DNA of 52,746 bases, taken from the NCBI GenBank assembly GCA_002360945.1, contig DERO01000020.1, forward strand, positions 1,177 to 53,922, read 5' to 3'. Shown here one piece after another: positions 42,565 to 52,746 of this stretch. This DNA is from Leclercia adecarboxylata. Lineage in GTDB: Bacteria; Pseudomonadota; Gammaproteobacteria; Enterobacterales; Enterobacteriaceae. Below the pieces are notes generated by a model. The model did not search any database and was not told the DNA's origin. It saw only the letters and a program-made list of their open reading frames with translations. Within the stretch, counting starts at the first letter, position 1. Every line of letters starts with the position of its first letter. The position numbers and the translations under genes were made by a program.

Positions 42565-44061
42565 TTGACTAACTGCATGAAATACAACGATCTACGCGAC
42601 TTCCTGGAACTGCTGGAAAAGCAGGGCGAACTCAAACGCATCACCCTTCCTGTCGATCCTTATCTGGAGATGACAGAGATTGCCGACCGCACTTTGCGCG
42701 CCGGTGGGCCAGCGCTCCTGTTTGAAAACCCGAAAGGCTATACCATGCCGGTGCTCTGCAACCTGTTTGGCACACCAAAACGGGTGGCGATGGGAATGGG
42801 GCAGGAGGACGTCAGCGCGTTGCGTGAAGTGGGTAAGCTGCTGGCCTTTTTAAAAGAGCCTGAGCCGCCAAAAGGGTTTCGCGATCTCTTCGATAAGCTG
42901 CCGCAGTTTAAGCAAGTCCTGAATATGCCGACCAAACGTCTGCGCGGCGCACCCTGCCAGCAGAAAATCCTGGAAGGCGATGCGGTCGACCTGACGCGTA
43001 TCCCAATCATGCAGTGCTGGCCCGAAGACGCGGCCCCGCTGATCACCTGGGGTCTGACCGTGACGCGCGGTCCGCATAAAGAGCGTCAGAACCTCGGGAT
43101 CTATCGTCAGCAGCTGATTGGTAAGAATAAATTGATTATGCGCTGGCTGTCGCATCGCGGCGGCGCGCTTGATTTCCAGGAGTGGTGCGCGGCCCATCCG
43201 GGCGAGCGCTTCCCGGTCGCCGTGGCGCTGGGTGCCGATCCGGCCACCATTCTCGGTGCCGTTACGCCGGTGCCGGACACCCTGTCGGAATACGCCTTTG
43301 CCGGGCTGCTGCGCGGTACCAAAACCGAAGTGGTGAAGTGCGTGTCTAACGATCTGGAAGTGCCTGCCAGCGCTGAAATCGTGCTCGAAGGCTACATCGA
43401 GGCGGGTGAGATGGCCCCGGAAGGTCCGTATGGCGACCACACTGGCTATTACAATGAAATTGACAGCTTCCCGGTGTTTACCGTGACGCACATTACCCAG
43501 CGTGAAGATGCTATTTACCACTCCACCTACACGGGCCGTCCACCGGATGAACCTGCGGTGCTCGGTGTGGCGCTGAACGAAGTCTTTGTGCCGATCCTGC
43601 AAAAGCAGTTCCCGGAAATTGTTGATTTTTATCTGCCGCCGGAAGGGTGCTCTTATCGCCTGGCGGTGGTAACCATTAAGAAGCAGTATGCGGGTCACGC
43701 TAAACGGGTGATGATGGGCGTATGGTCTTTCCTGCGCCAGTTTATGTATACCAAGTTTGTGATCGTTTGCGATGATGACGTCAACGCCCGTGACTGGAAT
43801 GACGTGATCTGGGCCATTACCACCCGTATGGATCCGGCACGCGATACCGTGTTAGTTGAAAACACGCCGATAGATTACCTGGATTTTGCCTCACCGGTTT
43901 CCGGTCTTGGCTCAAAAATGGGACTGGATGCCACCAATAAATGGCCCGGCGAAACCCAACGTGAATGGGGTCGTCCGATCAAAAAGGATCCTGAGGTGAC
44001 TGCGCGAATTGACGCGATCTGGGATGAACTGGCCATAATGAATAACGGTAAAGACGCCTGA
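42565..44061 (+). CDS. ubiD: UbiD, 3-octaprenyl-4-hydroxybenzoate decarboxylase
   Basis: A prenylated-FMN-dependent decarboxylase of ubiquinone synthesis, needing UbiX for its cofactor. It has 498 residues from TTG 42565, which follows the GAGAGAG-rich stretch; ATG 42577 would give 494 (497 in E. coli, differing in the same few residues). The conserved core includes [21 protein letters not shown] and [13 protein letters not shown], whose Glu belongs to the family's catalytic Glu/Arg network. fre follows 43 bases downstream in the same direction. Confidence 0.97.
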   Translation: MTNCMKYNDLRDFLELLEKQGELKRITLPVDPYLEMTEIADRTLRAGGPALLFENPKGYTMPVLCNLFGTPKRVAMGMGQEDVSALREVGKLLAFLKEPEPPKGFRDLFDKLPQFKQVLNMPTKRLRGAPCQQKILEGDAVDLTRIPIMQCWPEDAAPLITWGLTVTRGPHKERQNLGIYRQQLIGKNKLIMRWLSHRGGALDFQEWCAAHPGERFPVAVALGADPATILGAVTPVPDTLSEYAFAGLLRGTKTEVVKCVSNDLEVPASAEIVLEGYIEAGEMAPEGPYGDHTGYYNEIDSFPVFTVTHITQREDAIYHSTYTGRPPDEPAVLGVALNEVFVPILQKQFPEIVDFYLPPEGCSYRLAVVTIKKQYAGHAKRVMMGVWSFLRQFMYTKFVIVCDDDVNARDWNDVIWAITTRMDPARDTVLVENTPIDYLDFASPVSGLGSKMGLDATNKWPGETQREWGRPIKKDPEVTARIDAIWDELAIMNNGKDA

Positions 44062-44104
44062 ATGCGGCCGTTATGCCCTATTGACTTCCCGACAGAGAGA
44101 GCGA

Positions 44105-44806
44105 ATGACAACCTTAAGCTGTAAAGTGACTTCGGTAGACGCTATCACCGACACCGTATATCGCGTCCGTTTAGTACCTGAATCGGCGTTCTCCTTCCGC
44201 GCTGGCCAGTATTTAATGGTGGTGATGGATGAGCGGGATAAGCGCCCTTTCTCAATGGCCTCGACGCCGGACGAGCAAGAGTTTATCGAGCTGCACATTG
44301 GGGCGTCTGAGCTCAACCTGTATGCGATGGCGGTGATGGATCGCATCCTGAAAGAGAACGAGATCGAAATTGATATTCCTCATGGCGAAGCCTGGCTGCG
44401 CGATGACGAAGAGCGTCCGCTGATCCTGATTGCGGGCGGCACTGGCTTCTCCTACGTGCGCTCCATTCTGCTGACGGCGCTGGCGCGTAATCCGGACCGT
44501 GACATTACCATCTACTGGGGTGGCCGCGAAGCGAAGCATCTTTACGATCTCTCCGAACTGGAAGCGCTGAGCGTCACTCATCCTAACCTGCGGGTTGAGC
44601 CGGTGGTTGAGCAGCCGGAAGAGGGCTGGCGCGGTCGCAGCGGTACCGTGTTAACCGCAGTGCTGCAGGATCATGGCACCCTTGTGAACCACGATATCTA
44701 TATTGCCGGCCGGTTTGAGATGGCGAAAATTGCCCGGGACCTGTTCTGCAACGAACGTAACGCCCGTGAAGATCGCCTGTTCGGCGACGCGTTTGCGTTT
44801 ATCTGA
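44105..44806 (+). CDS. fre: Fre, NAD(P)H-flavin reductase
   Basis: It reduces free flavins, supplying electrons for ribonucleotide reductase activation and iron reduction. It has 233 residues from ATG 44105 ([19 protein letters not shown]), as in E. coli, behind GAGAGAG. A ferredoxin-reductase-like fold is shown by RPFSMAST (flavin site) and [14 protein letters not shown] (nucleotide site). The convergent fadBA operon lies beyond a terminator and an ERIC repeat. Confidence 0.97.
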   Translation: MTTLSCKVTSVDAITDTVYRVRLVPESAFSFRAGQYLMVVMDERDKRPFSMASTPDEQEFIELHIGASELNLYAMAVMDRILKENEIEIDIPHGEAWLRDDEERPLILIAGGTGFSYVRSILLTALARNPDRDITIYWGGREAKHLYDLSELEALSVTHPNLRVEPVVEQPEEGWRGRSGTVLTAVLQDHGTLVNHDIYIAGRFEMAKIARDLFCNERNAREDRLFGDAFAFI

Positions 44807-44810
44807 TAAG

Positions 44811-44839
44811 AAAAAACCCGCCCCTGACAGGCGGGAAAA
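44811..44839 (-). terminator. Intrinsic terminator of fadBA
   Basis: CCCGCC (44817-44822) and GGCGGG (44830-44835) form the stem. On the minus strand six Ts follow (44816-44811), so it terminates transcripts coming from fadA after they cross the ERIC element. On the plus strand there is no T-run for fre. Confidence 0.75.
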
Positions 44840-44852
44840 CGGCAACTAAACC

Positions 44853-44979
44853 TTTCCCCGTCATCATTCACGCTGCCTCTTTGTTGGCTGCCTTTGCTCA
44901 CCCCGGTCACATAGTTAACTATGCTCCCGGGGATTCGCGCAGTTGCCGCCGCGATGCAACGCGAATGATTTAGGGGAAT
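44853..44979. repeat. ERIC (IRU) element
   Basis: A 127-base imperfect palindrome whose ends (ttcccc at 44854, ggggaa ending 44978) and arms pair. Its centre, gtcacatagttaactatgct, and flanks ctcaccccgg and cccggggattc match the recalled ERIC core (the ERIC1R/ERIC2 priming sequences). It lies entirely in the fre-fadA gap, on the fadA 3' side, so it would be transcribed in the fadBA message. Confidence 0.88.
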
Positions 44980-44988
44980 ATTCTTCGA

Positions 44989-46161
<1,173 letters not shown>

Positions 46162-48351
46162 TTAAGCCGTTTTCAGTGCGCCAACCGGACGGGCAGGCTC
46201 AACCGGGGGATAGTACGCTTCATTATTACGCGCTTTGGTATGCAGACCTTCCGGAGCCTGATACAGCGCGCCGAGATGCTCATACTGCTGCGTCATATCC
46301 AGATAGCGGGCGCTGCCCAGCGTATCCAGCCAGCGGAACGCGCCGCCGTGGAACGGAGGGAAGCCCAGGCCGTACACCAGCGCCATATCCGCTTCCGCAG
46401 GGCTGGCGATGATGCCCTCTTCGAGACAGCGCACCACTTCGTTGACCATTGGGATCATCATGCGGGCAATAATCTCTTCGTCGCTGAAATCGCGCTTCGC
46501 GTGGCTAACCTCTGCCAGCAGGCTATCCACGGCTGCGTCTTCCTCTTTCTTCGGCTTGCCTTTGCTGTCGTCTTTATAACGCCAGAAGCCGAGGCCGTTT
46601 TTCTGACCGTAGCGGTTCGATTCGAACAGGGCGTCGATGGCATCGCGGTAATCTTTCTGCATCCGCTGTGGGAAGCCTGCCGCCATCACCGCCTGGGCGT
46701 GATGCGCGGTATCAATCCCGACCACGTCCAGCAAATAGGCCGGGCCCATCGGCCAGCCGAACTGTTTTTCCATCACTTTGTCGATCTTGCGGAAATCCGC
46801 CCCGTCGCGCAGCAGCTGGCTGAAACCAGCAAAGTACGGGAACAGCACGCGGTTGACGAAGAAGCCCGGGCAGTCGTTAACCACAATCGGGGTTTTACCC
46901 ATCTTGCTGGCCCAGGCCACCACTTTGGCGAGGGTTTCATCAGAGGTTTTCTCCCCGCGGATCACTTCTACCAGCGGCATGCGGTGCACCGGGTTAAAGA
47001 AGTGCATACCGCAGAAGTTTTCCGGACGCTTGAGGACGCTGGCCAGTTCGCTGATAGGGATGGTGGAGGTGTTGGAGGCCAGCACCGTATCCGGGCGTAC
47101 CTTGTCTTCCGTCTCTGCCAGTACCGCTTTTTTCACTTTCGGGTTTTCGACCACCGCTTCGACAACCACGTCCACGCGATCGAACCCGCTGTATTCCAGG
47201 GTTGGGTGAATAGTAGAGATCACGCCGGAGAGCTTCAGGCCGTCGATCTTGCCGCGTTCGAGCTGTTTATTCAGCAGTTTGGCCGCTTCGGTCATGCCCA
47301 GGGTCAGCGACTTCTCGCTAATGTCTTTCATCACCACTGGCACGCCTTTCCACGCCGACTGGTAGGCGATACCGCCGCCCATAATGCCTGCGCCCAGTAC
47401 CGCCGCCTGTTTTGGCGTCTCAACATTTTTGGTGAGTTGCTTCGCTTTACCCTTCACGAACTGATCGTTGAGGAAAATACCGACCAGCGCACGGGCTTCG
47501 TTGGTGTGAGCCAGCGGGACAAAACTTTGGTTTTCTAATTTCAGTGCTTCGTCACGGCCCAGACGTGCGGCGGCTTCGATGGTTTTCACCGCGGTGATCG
47601 GCGCCGGATAGTGTTTACCCGCCGTCTGCATCACCATGCCTTTGGCGATGGTGAAACTCATGGTGGCTTCAATTTTACTTAAGTGCAGAGGCTCCAGCTT
47701 CGGCTGACGCTTCGCTTTCCAGTCGAGGTCGCCGTTGATCGCCTGGCGCAGAATGGTCAGCGCCCCTTCATGCAGTTTTTCAGGCTTAACCACGCCATCC
47801 ACCAGACCGAGTTTTAACGCCTGATCGGCACCCACGTCTTTACCGGCCGCAATGATCTCCAGGGCGCTGTCGGCCCCCAGCAGGCGCGGCAGGCGGACCG
47901 AGCCGCCAAAGCCCGGCATAATGCCCAGCTTGGTTTCCGGCAGGCCGATGCGCAGATCCGGCGTGGCCAGACGGTAATCGGTCGCCAGCACGCATTCGCA
48001 GCCGCCGCCGAGGGCATAGCCGTTGACCGCGGCGATAGTCGGGACCGGCAGATCTTCCAGGCGGTTAAAGACGCTGTTGGCAAAATGCAGCCACTGGCTC
48101 AGCTGCTCCTGGGGTACCAGGAACAGGGAGAGGAATTCGGTGATATCTGCGCCGACGATAAATGCTGCTTTTTCGGAACGCAGCAGCAGACCTTTTAAGT
48201 CGGCTTGTTTTTCAAGCACGTCCAGCGCATGGCCAAGGCTGGCCACGGTTGCGGTGTCCAGTTTATTCACTGAGCCGGGGGCGTCGAACACCAGTTCGGC
48301 AATGCCACCTTCCAGCCAGTCTACGTACAGGGTGTCGCCTTTGTAGAGCAT
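46162..48351 (-). CDS. fadB: FadB, multifunctional beta-oxidation enzyme
   Basis: The alpha subunit of the beta-oxidation complex: enoyl-CoA hydratase/isomerase, then 3-hydroxyacyl-CoA dehydrogenase. It has 729 residues from ATG 48351 ([16 protein letters not shown]) behind GGAGAC, as in E. coli; the 12-codon extension upstream would start near the FadR site and is rejected. The crotonase half (1-190) has the [18 protein letters not shown] segment and [15 protein letters not shown] with Glu119 and Glu139. The NAD domain (from about 310) has [12 protein letters not shown] and the catalytic His450 in [15 protein letters not shown]. Confidence 0.98.
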   Translation of the reverse strand: MLYKGDTLYVDWLEGGIAELVFDAPGSVNKLDTATVASLGHALDVLEKQADLKGLLLRSEKAAFIVGADITEFLSLFLVPQEQLSQWLHFANSVFNRLEDLPVPTIAAVNGYALGGGCECVLATDYRLATPDLRIGLPETKLGIMPGFGGSVRLPRLLGADSALEIIAAGKDVGADQALKLGLVDGVVKPEKLHEGALTILRQAINGDLDWKAKRQPKLEPLHLSKIEATMSFTIAKGMVMQTAGKHYPAPITAVKTIEAAARLGRDEALKLENQSFVPLAHTNEARALVGIFLNDQFVKGKAKQLTKNVETPKQAAVLGAGIMGGGIAYQSAWKGVPVVMKDISEKSLTLGMTEAAKLLNKQLERGKIDGLKLSGVISTIHPTLEYSGFDRVDVVVEAVVENPKVKKAVLAETEDKVRPDTVLASNTSTIPISELASVLKRPENFCGMHFFNPVHRMPLVEVIRGEKTSDETLAKVVAWASKMGKTPIVVNDCPGFFVNRVLFPYFAGFSQLLRDGADFRKIDKVMEKQFGWPMGPAYLLDVVGIDTAHHAQAVMAAGFPQRMQKDYRDAIDALFESNRYGQKNGLGFWRYKDDSKGKPKKEEDAAVDSLLAEVSHAKRDFSDEEIIARMMIPMVNEVVRCLEEGIIASPAEADMALVYGLGFPPFHGGAFRWLDTLGSARYLDMTQQYEHLGALYQAPEGLHTKARNNEAYYPPVEPARPVGALKTA

Positions 48352-48377
48352 GTCGGTCTCCTGAATCCAGCAATTGG

Positions 48378-48394
48378 ATCTGGTCATACCAGAT
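48378..48394. promoter_or_regulatory. FadR operator of fadBA
   Basis: ATCTGGTCATACCAGAT is a 17-base palindrome fitting the FadR operator (CTGGT-N3-ACCAG) and nearly identical to the recalled E. coli fadB site. FadR bound here represses fadBA; long-chain acyl-CoA releases it. It lies 27 bases before fadB and also near the divergent pepQ promoter. Confidence 0.92.
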
Positions 48395-48538
48395 GATTCG
48401 GAGTGTGGGTTTTGTGTTAATGAAATGCAAATTACTCATTAAATAATTGTAGGTCTGATCACGCTCGGCGGAGATCACGCAGCCTTTCTGAGGTGTGCTA
48501 AGATGCGGTGACTTGAGGTCAAAACAAAAGGAAGAATG

Positions 48539-49870
48539 ATGGACTCACTGGCCGCGCTGTATAAAAATCACATTGTTACGTTACAGGAACGTACCCGCGA
48601 CGTACTGGCTCGCTTTAAGCTGGATGCCTTACTTATCCACTCCGGCGAGCTGTTTAATGTCTTTCTCGACGATCACGCCTATCCCTTCAAGGTAAACCCG
48701 CAATTTAAAGCCTGGGTGCCGGTAACCCAGGTTCCCAATTGCTGGTTGCTGGTGGATGGCGTGAACAAGCCGAAACTGTGGTTCTACCTGCCGGTAGATT
48801 ACTGGCACAACGTGGAACCGTTGCCGACCTCTTTCTGGACGGAAGAAGTTGAAGTGATTGCCCTGCCGAAAGCCGACGGCATTGGCAGCCAGTTACCGTC
48901 AGCTCGCGGCAACATTGCCTATATTGGCCCGGTACCGGAGCGCGCACGCGGTCTGGAGATCGCTGCGGATAACATCAACCCGAAAGGCGTTATCGACTAT
49001 CTGCACTACTACCGCTCCTATAAGACCGACTATGAGCTGGCGTGCATGCGCGAAGCGCAAAAAACGGCGGTCAACGGCCACCGTGCGGCGCACGAAGCCT
49101 TCCTGTCCGGCATGAGCGAGTTCGACATTAACCAGGCCTACCTGACCGCTACCGGCCATCGTGATACCGACGTGCCGTACAGCAACATCGTGGCGCTGAA
49201 TGAGCACGCGGCGGTGCTGCACTACACCAAACTCGACCACCGCGCGCCGTCCGAAATGCGCAGCTTCCTGCTGGATGCCGGTGCAGAGTACAACGGCTAT
49301 GCCGCTGACCTGACCCGTACCTGGGCCGGGAACAGCGATACCGAGTTCGCTCAGCTGATCAAAGACGTGAATGAAGAACAGCTGGCCCTAATCGCCACCA
49401 TGAAGGCCGGTGTGAGCTACGTGGATTACCACGTTCAGTTCCATCAGCGCATTGCGAAGCTGCTGCGTAAGCATCAGATCGTCAGCGATATGAGCGAAGA
49501 GGCGATGGTGGAAAACGACCTGACCGGGCCGTTTATGCCGCACGGGATCGGCCACCCGCTGGGTCTGCAGGTGCACGACACCGCGGGCTTTATGCAGGAT
49601 GACACCGGTACCCATCTGGCAGCGCCTTCCAAATACCCTTACCTGCGCTGTACCCGTATCCTGCAGCCGCGCATGGTGCTGACCATCGAGCCGGGCATCT
49701 ACTTCATCGAGTCTCTGCTGGCGCCGTGGCGCGAAGGGCCGTTCAGCAAGCACTTCAACTGGCAGAAAATTGAGGCGCTGAAGCCTTTCGGTGGGATCCG
49801 TATCGAAGATAACGTGGTGATCCACGAAAACGCGACTGAAAACATGACGCGGGATCTGAAGCTGGCGTAA
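48539..49870 (+). CDS. pepQ: Xaa-Pro dipeptidase PepQ
   Basis: A prolidase that cleaves Xaa-Pro dipeptides and can also hydrolyse organophosphate esters. It has 443 residues, as in E. coli, from the second of two adjacent ATGs (48539), six bases behind AAGGA. The pita-bread metallopeptidase C-domain shows metal ligands in [19 protein letters not shown] (Asp pair), [14 protein letters not shown] (His), TIEPGIYF (Glu) and GIRIEDN (Glu). It is divergent from fadB and begins a pepQ-yigZ-trkH-hemG run. Confidence 0.97.
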   Translation: MDSLAALYKNHIVTLQERTRDVLARFKLDALLIHSGELFNVFLDDHAYPFKVNPQFKAWVPVTQVPNCWLLVDGVNKPKLWFYLPVDYWHNVEPLPTSFWTEEVEVIALPKADGIGSQLPSARGNIAYIGPVPERARGLEIAADNINPKGVIDYLHYYRSYKTDYELACMREAQKTAVNGHRAAHEAFLSGMSEFDINQAYLTATGHRDTDVPYSNIVALNEHAAVLHYTKLDHRAPSEMRSFLLDAGAEYNGYAADLTRTWAGNSDTEFAQLIKDVNEEQLALIATMKAGVSYVDYHVQFHQRIAKLLRKHQIVSDMSEEAMVENDLTGPFMPHGIGHPLGLQVHDTAGFMQDDTGTHLAAPSKYPYLRCTRILQPRMVLTIEPGIYFIESLLAPWREGPFSKHFNWQKIEALKPFGGIRIEDNVVIHENATENMTRDLKLA

Positions 49871-50484
49871 TGGAAAGCTGGCTCATACCGGCAGCGCCGG
49901 TCACCTTTACGGAAGAGATCAAAAAAAGCCGTTTTATCACGCTGTTGGCCCATACCGACGGCGTGGAGGCGGCAAAAGCCTTTGTTGAATCAGTGCGGGC
50001 TGAACATCCTGACGCCCGCCACCACTGCGTGGCGTGGGTGGCCGGGCCGCCTGATGATTCTCAAAAGCTGGGGTTCTCGGATGATGGTGAACCGGCGGGC
50101 ACGGCGGGCAAACCGATGCTCTCCCAGCTCATGGGTAGCGGCGTTGGCGAAATCACCGCCGTCGTGGTGCGTTACTACGGCGGCGTATTATTAGGAACGG
50201 GCGGGCTGGTGAAGGCCTATGGCGGCGGCGTCCAGCAGGCGCTGAATCATCTGACAACGGTCCGCAAAACGCCACTTACCGAATATACTTTATTGTGCGA
50301 TTACGCCCAGTTATCCGGCATCGAAGCGTTGTTGAAGCAGTATCAGGGCCTGATTGTGCACAGTGATTACCAGGCGACGGTGCAATTGCGTGTGGCGCTA
50401 CCCCAGGCGTCGCTTCCGGCATTCTCAGCAAAACTGGCTGATTTTAGTCGTGGTTCGTTGCAATTACGGCCGATTGAAGAATAA
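49870..50484 (+). CDS. yigZ: YigZ, IMPACT-family protein
   Basis: A 204-residue (E. coli YigZ about 205) two-domain protein. The N-terminal IMPACT/UPF0029 domain (about 10-120) contains ARHHCVAWV, FSDDGEPAGTAGKPML and VVVRYYGGVLLGTGGLVKAY; the C-terminal domain is DUF1949-like. Its role is not well defined, with nucleotide or ribosome-linked functions suggested. The ATG shares one base with the pepQ stop (TAATG). Confidence 0.96.
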   Translation: MESWLIPAAPVTFTEEIKKSRFITLLAHTDGVEAAKAFVESVRAEHPDARHHCVAWVAGPPDDSQKLGFSDDGEPAGTAGKPMLSQLMGSGVGEITAVVVRYYGGVLLGTGGLVKAYGGGVQQALNHLTTVRKTPLTEYTLLCDYAQLSGIEALLKQYQGLIVHSDYQATVQLRVALPQASLPAFSAKLADFSRGSLQLRPIEE

Positions 50485-50524
50485 TCCCCACCTTACTTAT
50501 TGAATACCTAAGGAAGCGGCAGAG

Positions 50525-51976
50525 ATGCATTTTCGTGCCATAACCCGAATCGTTGGATTGCTGGTCATACTCTTTTCCGGGACGATGATCCTCCCCGGAC
50601 TGGTGGCGCTTATTTATCGGGATGGTGCGGGCCGGGCCTTTACGCAGACCTTTTTTGTCGCGCTGATGATTGGCTCCCTGCTGTGGTGGCCAAACCGTCG
50701 TGAGAAAGGGGAGCTGAAATCCCGCGAAGGCTTTCTTATCGTGGTGCTGTTCTGGACCGTGCTGGGCAGCGTGGGGGCATTGCCCTTCATCTTCTCTGAA
50801 CAGCCCAATCTGACCATCACCGATGCGTTCTTTGAATCCTTCTCCGGGCTGACCACCACCGGGGCCACCACGCTGGTGGGGCTGGACTCGCTGCCTCATG
50901 CCATCCTCTTTTACCGCCAGATGCTGCAGTGGTTCGGCGGGATGGGGATCATCGTATTAGCCGTGGCGATCCTGCCGATACTGGGCGTCGGGGGGATGCA
51001 GCTCTACCGGGCTGAGATGCCGGGGCCGCTGAAAGATAACAAGATGCGCCCGCGTATCGCCGAGACGGCCAAAACGTTGTGGCTCATCTATGTGCTGCTG
51101 ACCGTCGCCTGCGCGCTGGCGCTATGGTTTGCCGGGATGCCGGCCTTTGATGCTATCGGCCATAGCTTTGCCACCATCGCGATTGGCGGGTTTTCTACCC
51201 ATGATGCCAGCATCGGCTATTTTGACAGCCCGACGATCAACACCATCATTGCGGTGTTCCTGCTGATCTCCGGCTGTAACTATGGTCTGCACTTCTCATT
51301 ACTCAGTGGCCGTAACCTGAAGGTGTACTGGCGCGATCCGGAATTCCGCATGTTTATCGGCGTGCAACTGACGCTGGTGGTGATCTGCACCCTGGTGCTG
51401 TGGCTACACGATGTCTATGCTTCGGCGGTCACCACGCTAAACCAGGCCTTCTTCCAGGTGGTGTCGATGGCGACCACCGCAGGCTTTACCACCGACAGCA
51501 TCGCGCGCTGGCCGCTCTTCCTGCCGGTCCTGCTGCTTTGTTCGGCCTTTATCGGCGGATGTGCCGGGTCGACGGGCGGGGGATTAAAAGTGATCCGCAT
51601 CCTACTGCTGTTCAAGCAGGGCAACCGCGAGCTTAAACGTCTGGTACACCCGAATGCGGTCTATAGCATCAAGCTGGGTAACCGCGCGCTGCCGGAACGT
51701 ATTCTCGAAGCGGTGTGGGGTTTCTTCTCCGCCTACGCGCTGGTCTTTATCGTCAGCATGCTGGCGATCATCGCGACGGGCGTGGATGACTTCTCAGCAT
51801 TTGCTTCTGTTGTGGCCACACTGAATAACCTGGGGCCCGGCCTTGGCGTGGTCGCCGATAACTTTGCCAGCATGAATCCGACCGCGAAGTGGATCCTGAT
51901 TGCCAACATGCTGTTCGGGCGTCTTGAGGTCTTTACGCTGTTGGTCCTCTTTACCCCAACATTCTGGCGCGAATAA
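50525..51976 (+). CDS. trkH: TrkH potassium uptake channel
   Basis: The membrane subunit of the Trk K+ system, gated by TrkA. It has 483 residues, as in E. coli, built from four M1-P-M2 repeats. Selectivity-filter segments are recognisable in SGLTTTGATTL, ATIAIGGFSTHD, VSMATTAGFTTDS and VVATLNNLGPGL. AAGGAAG precedes the ATG. It lies 40 bases after yigZ and 12 before hemG. Confidence 0.98.
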   Translation: MHFRAITRIVGLLVILFSGTMILPGLVALIYRDGAGRAFTQTFFVALMIGSLLWWPNRREKGELKSREGFLIVVLFWTVLGSVGALPFIFSEQPNLTITDAFFESFSGLTTTGATTLVGLDSLPHAILFYRQMLQWFGGMGIIVLAVAILPILGVGGMQLYRAEMPGPLKDNKMRPRIAETAKTLWLIYVLLTVACALALWFAGMPAFDAIGHSFATIAIGGFSTHDASIGYFDSPTINTIIAVFLLISGCNYGLHFSLLSGRNLKVYWRDPEFRMFIGVQLTLVVICTLVLWLHDVYASAVTTLNQAFFQVVSMATTAGFTTDSIARWPLFLPVLLLCSAFIGGCAGSTGGGLKVIRILLLFKQGNRELKRLVHPNAVYSIKLGNRALPERILEAVWGFFSAYALVFIVSMLAIIATGVDDFSAFASVVATLNNLGPGLGVVADNFASMNPTAKWILIANMLFGRLEVFTLLVLFTPTFWRE

Positions 51977-51988
51977 AGGGAGCTATTT

Positions 51989-52531
51989 GTGAAAACATTA
52001 ATTCTATTTTCAACGCGCGACGGACAAACGCGTGAGATTGCCGCTTTCCTGGCGTCTGAGTTAAAAGAGCAGGGCATCTATGCCGACGTTATCAACCTGA
52101 ATCGCACCGAAGAGATTGCGTGGCAGGAGTATGACCGCGTGGTGATCGGCGCTTCGATTCGCTACGGCCATTTCCATCCGGCTGTAGATCGCTTTGTGAA
52201 AAAGCATACGGCAGCGCTGAACAGCCTGCCGGGCGCTTTCTTCTCCGTAAACCTGGTGGCGCGTAAAGCGGAAAAGCGCACTCCGCAGACCAACAGCTAC
52301 ACGCGTAAGTTTTTGCTGAACTCGCCCTGGAAGCCAGTGGCCTGTGCCGTCTTTGCCGGTGCGCTGCGTTATCCACGCTATCGTTGGTACGATCGCTTTA
52401 TGATCCGTCTTATTATGAAGATGACCGGCGGCGAAACGGATACACGCAAAGAAGTGGTCTACACCGACTGGCCCCAGGTCTCCAGTTTCGCCCGGGAAAT
52501 CGCGCAATTAACCCGCGATTCGCGGCTTTAA
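51989..52531 (+). CDS. hemG: HemG, protoporphyrinogen IX dehydrogenase
   Basis: A flavodoxin-like FMN enzyme that oxidises protoporphyrinogen IX to protoporphyrin IX, passing electrons to quinone. It has 180 residues (181 in E. coli) and starts with GTG (51989) behind AAGGGAG. The FMN phosphate loop is [13 protein letters not shown] (residues 5-17), and [20 protein letters not shown] is typical of the family. It completes haem synthesis begun by hemCD at the other end of the window, and lies just upstream of the rRNA promoters. Confidence 0.97.
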   Translation: MKTLILFSTRDGQTREIAAFLASELKEQGIYADVINLNRTEEIAWQEYDRVVIGASIRYGHFHPAVDRFVKKHTAALNSLPGAFFSVNLVARKAEKRTPQTNSYTRKFLLNSPWKPVACAVFAGALRYPRYRWYDRFMIRLIMKMTGGETDTRKEVVYTDWPQVSSFAREIAQLTRDSRL

Positions 52532-52560
52532 TAAACGTAAAGATTGAAAAGTAAGCGAAC

Positions 52561-52611
52561 GAAAAACTTTTTGAGATTTATGCTTGTCACCGCCGAAGAA
52601 CTCCCTATAAT
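52561..52611 (+). promoter_or_regulatory. rRNA operon promoter P1 with UP element
   Basis: TTGTCA (52584-52589) and TATAAT (52606-52611) are separated by 16 bases, the spacing typical of rrn P1, and followed by a GCGC discriminator (gcgcctcc), the feature that makes P1 sensitive to ppGpp and initiating NTPs. The A/T-rich stretch just upstream (52561-52580) fits the UP element. In E. coli the operon after hemG is rrnA. Confidence 0.93.
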
Positions 52612-52619
52612 GCGCCTCC

Positions 52620-52746
52620 ACTGACACGGAACAACGGCAAGCAAGCCGCCGGGTCAGCAGGGAAAAGCGTGAAATAATCGCTTGACTCTGAAAGAGGAAA
52701 GCGTAATATACGCCACCTCGCAACAGTGAGCGAAAGCCGCGTTGCA
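52620..52746 (+). other. Start of the rRNA operon leader, truncated by the window end
   Basis: Sequence transcribed from P1 (start near 52620) and P2 runs to the window edge. The nut-like boxA and the 16S 5' end, expected further downstream, are not reached. No mature rRNA is present in the window. Confidence 0.8.
52682..52709 (+). promoter_or_regulatory. rRNA operon promoter P2
   Basis: TTGACT (52682-52687) and TAATAT (52704-52709) with a 16-base spacer match rrn P2, about 98 bases downstream of P1. It gives basal rRNA transcription. Confidence 0.92.

Noticed and set aside
44853..44979. The fre-fadA palindrome as a CRISPR repeat, attachment site or phage remnant
   Set aside because: Its length, palindromy and core sequence fit an ERIC element, and only one copy is present.

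Overview
The window is a chromosomal backbone segment from a member of the Enterobacteriaceae. Nearly every gene has a close Escherichia coli K-12 counterpart of equal or near-equal length, and gene order follows the E. coli 85-87 minute region from glmZ/hemY to hemG and the promoters of a ribosomal RNA operon. Moderately high GC, REP and ERIC repeats, and the lack of aslA/aslB, yigE and yigF/yigG suggest an Enterobacter/Lelliottia/Leclercia/Klebsiella-like organism rather than E. coli. I cannot name the genus.

Layout, left to right. (1) 1-1425: the small RNA GlmZ, then an unassigned major-facilitator transporter where E. coli has aslA/aslB. (2) 1553-5659: the haem operon hemC-hemD-hemX-hemY on the minus strand. 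(3) 6004-14745: cyaA with its CRP operator and TTG start, cyaY, then lptM-dapF-yigA-xerC-yigB and uvrD with an imperfect LexA box and a REP in its leader. (4) 14833-18529: corA with a long leader holding a small ORF, rarD, yigI and pldA. (5) 18621-23680: recQ, rhtC, rhtB, pldB and yigL. (6) 23763-27882: yigM, metR and metE with MetR and MetJ sites. (7) 27898-28651: an AT-rich accessory patch between two inverted REPs, holding a small predicted secreted protein of unknown function. (8) 28655-32932: a minus-strand beta-glucoside operon (PTS EIIBCA, 6-phospho-beta-glucosidase, BglG-type antiterminator) behind a ribonucleic antiterminator/terminator switch. (9) 32970-39455: dlhH, udp with two CRP sites, rmuC and the ubiquinone genes ubiE-ubiJ-ubiB. 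(10) 39532-44806: tatABC, tatD, rfaH, ubiD and fre. (11) 44811-52746: an ERIC element, fadBA with a FadR operator, pepQ-yigZ-trkH-hemG, then rrn P1 and P2; the window ends inside the rRNA leader before 16S begins.

Most of the window is conserved housekeeping: haem synthesis (hemCD and hemG), ubiquinone synthesis (ubiE, ubiJ, ubiB, ubiD), methionine synthesis (metE/metR), beta-oxidation (fadBA), twin-arginine export, DNA repair and recombination (uvrD, recQ, xerC, rmuC) and envelope lipid turnover (pldA, pldB). The two accessory parts lie together between metE and dlhH. The beta-glucoside operon is a recognisable type with a clear antitermination switch and an unusual distal regulator. The 27.9-28.65 kb cassette is the most novel part: a signal-peptide protein whose best N-terminus needs a rare ATT start, preceded by a 14-codon ORF with a strong ribosome binding site.

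All identifications come from reading translated sequence and recalling family features; no database search was run. Where E. coli family length and local ribosome binding sites favoured an internal start over the longest frame (hemC, lptM, uvrD, corA, pldB, yigL, dlhH, rmuC, ubiJ, tatD, fre, fadB, pepQ and the antiterminator), the shorter form is given.
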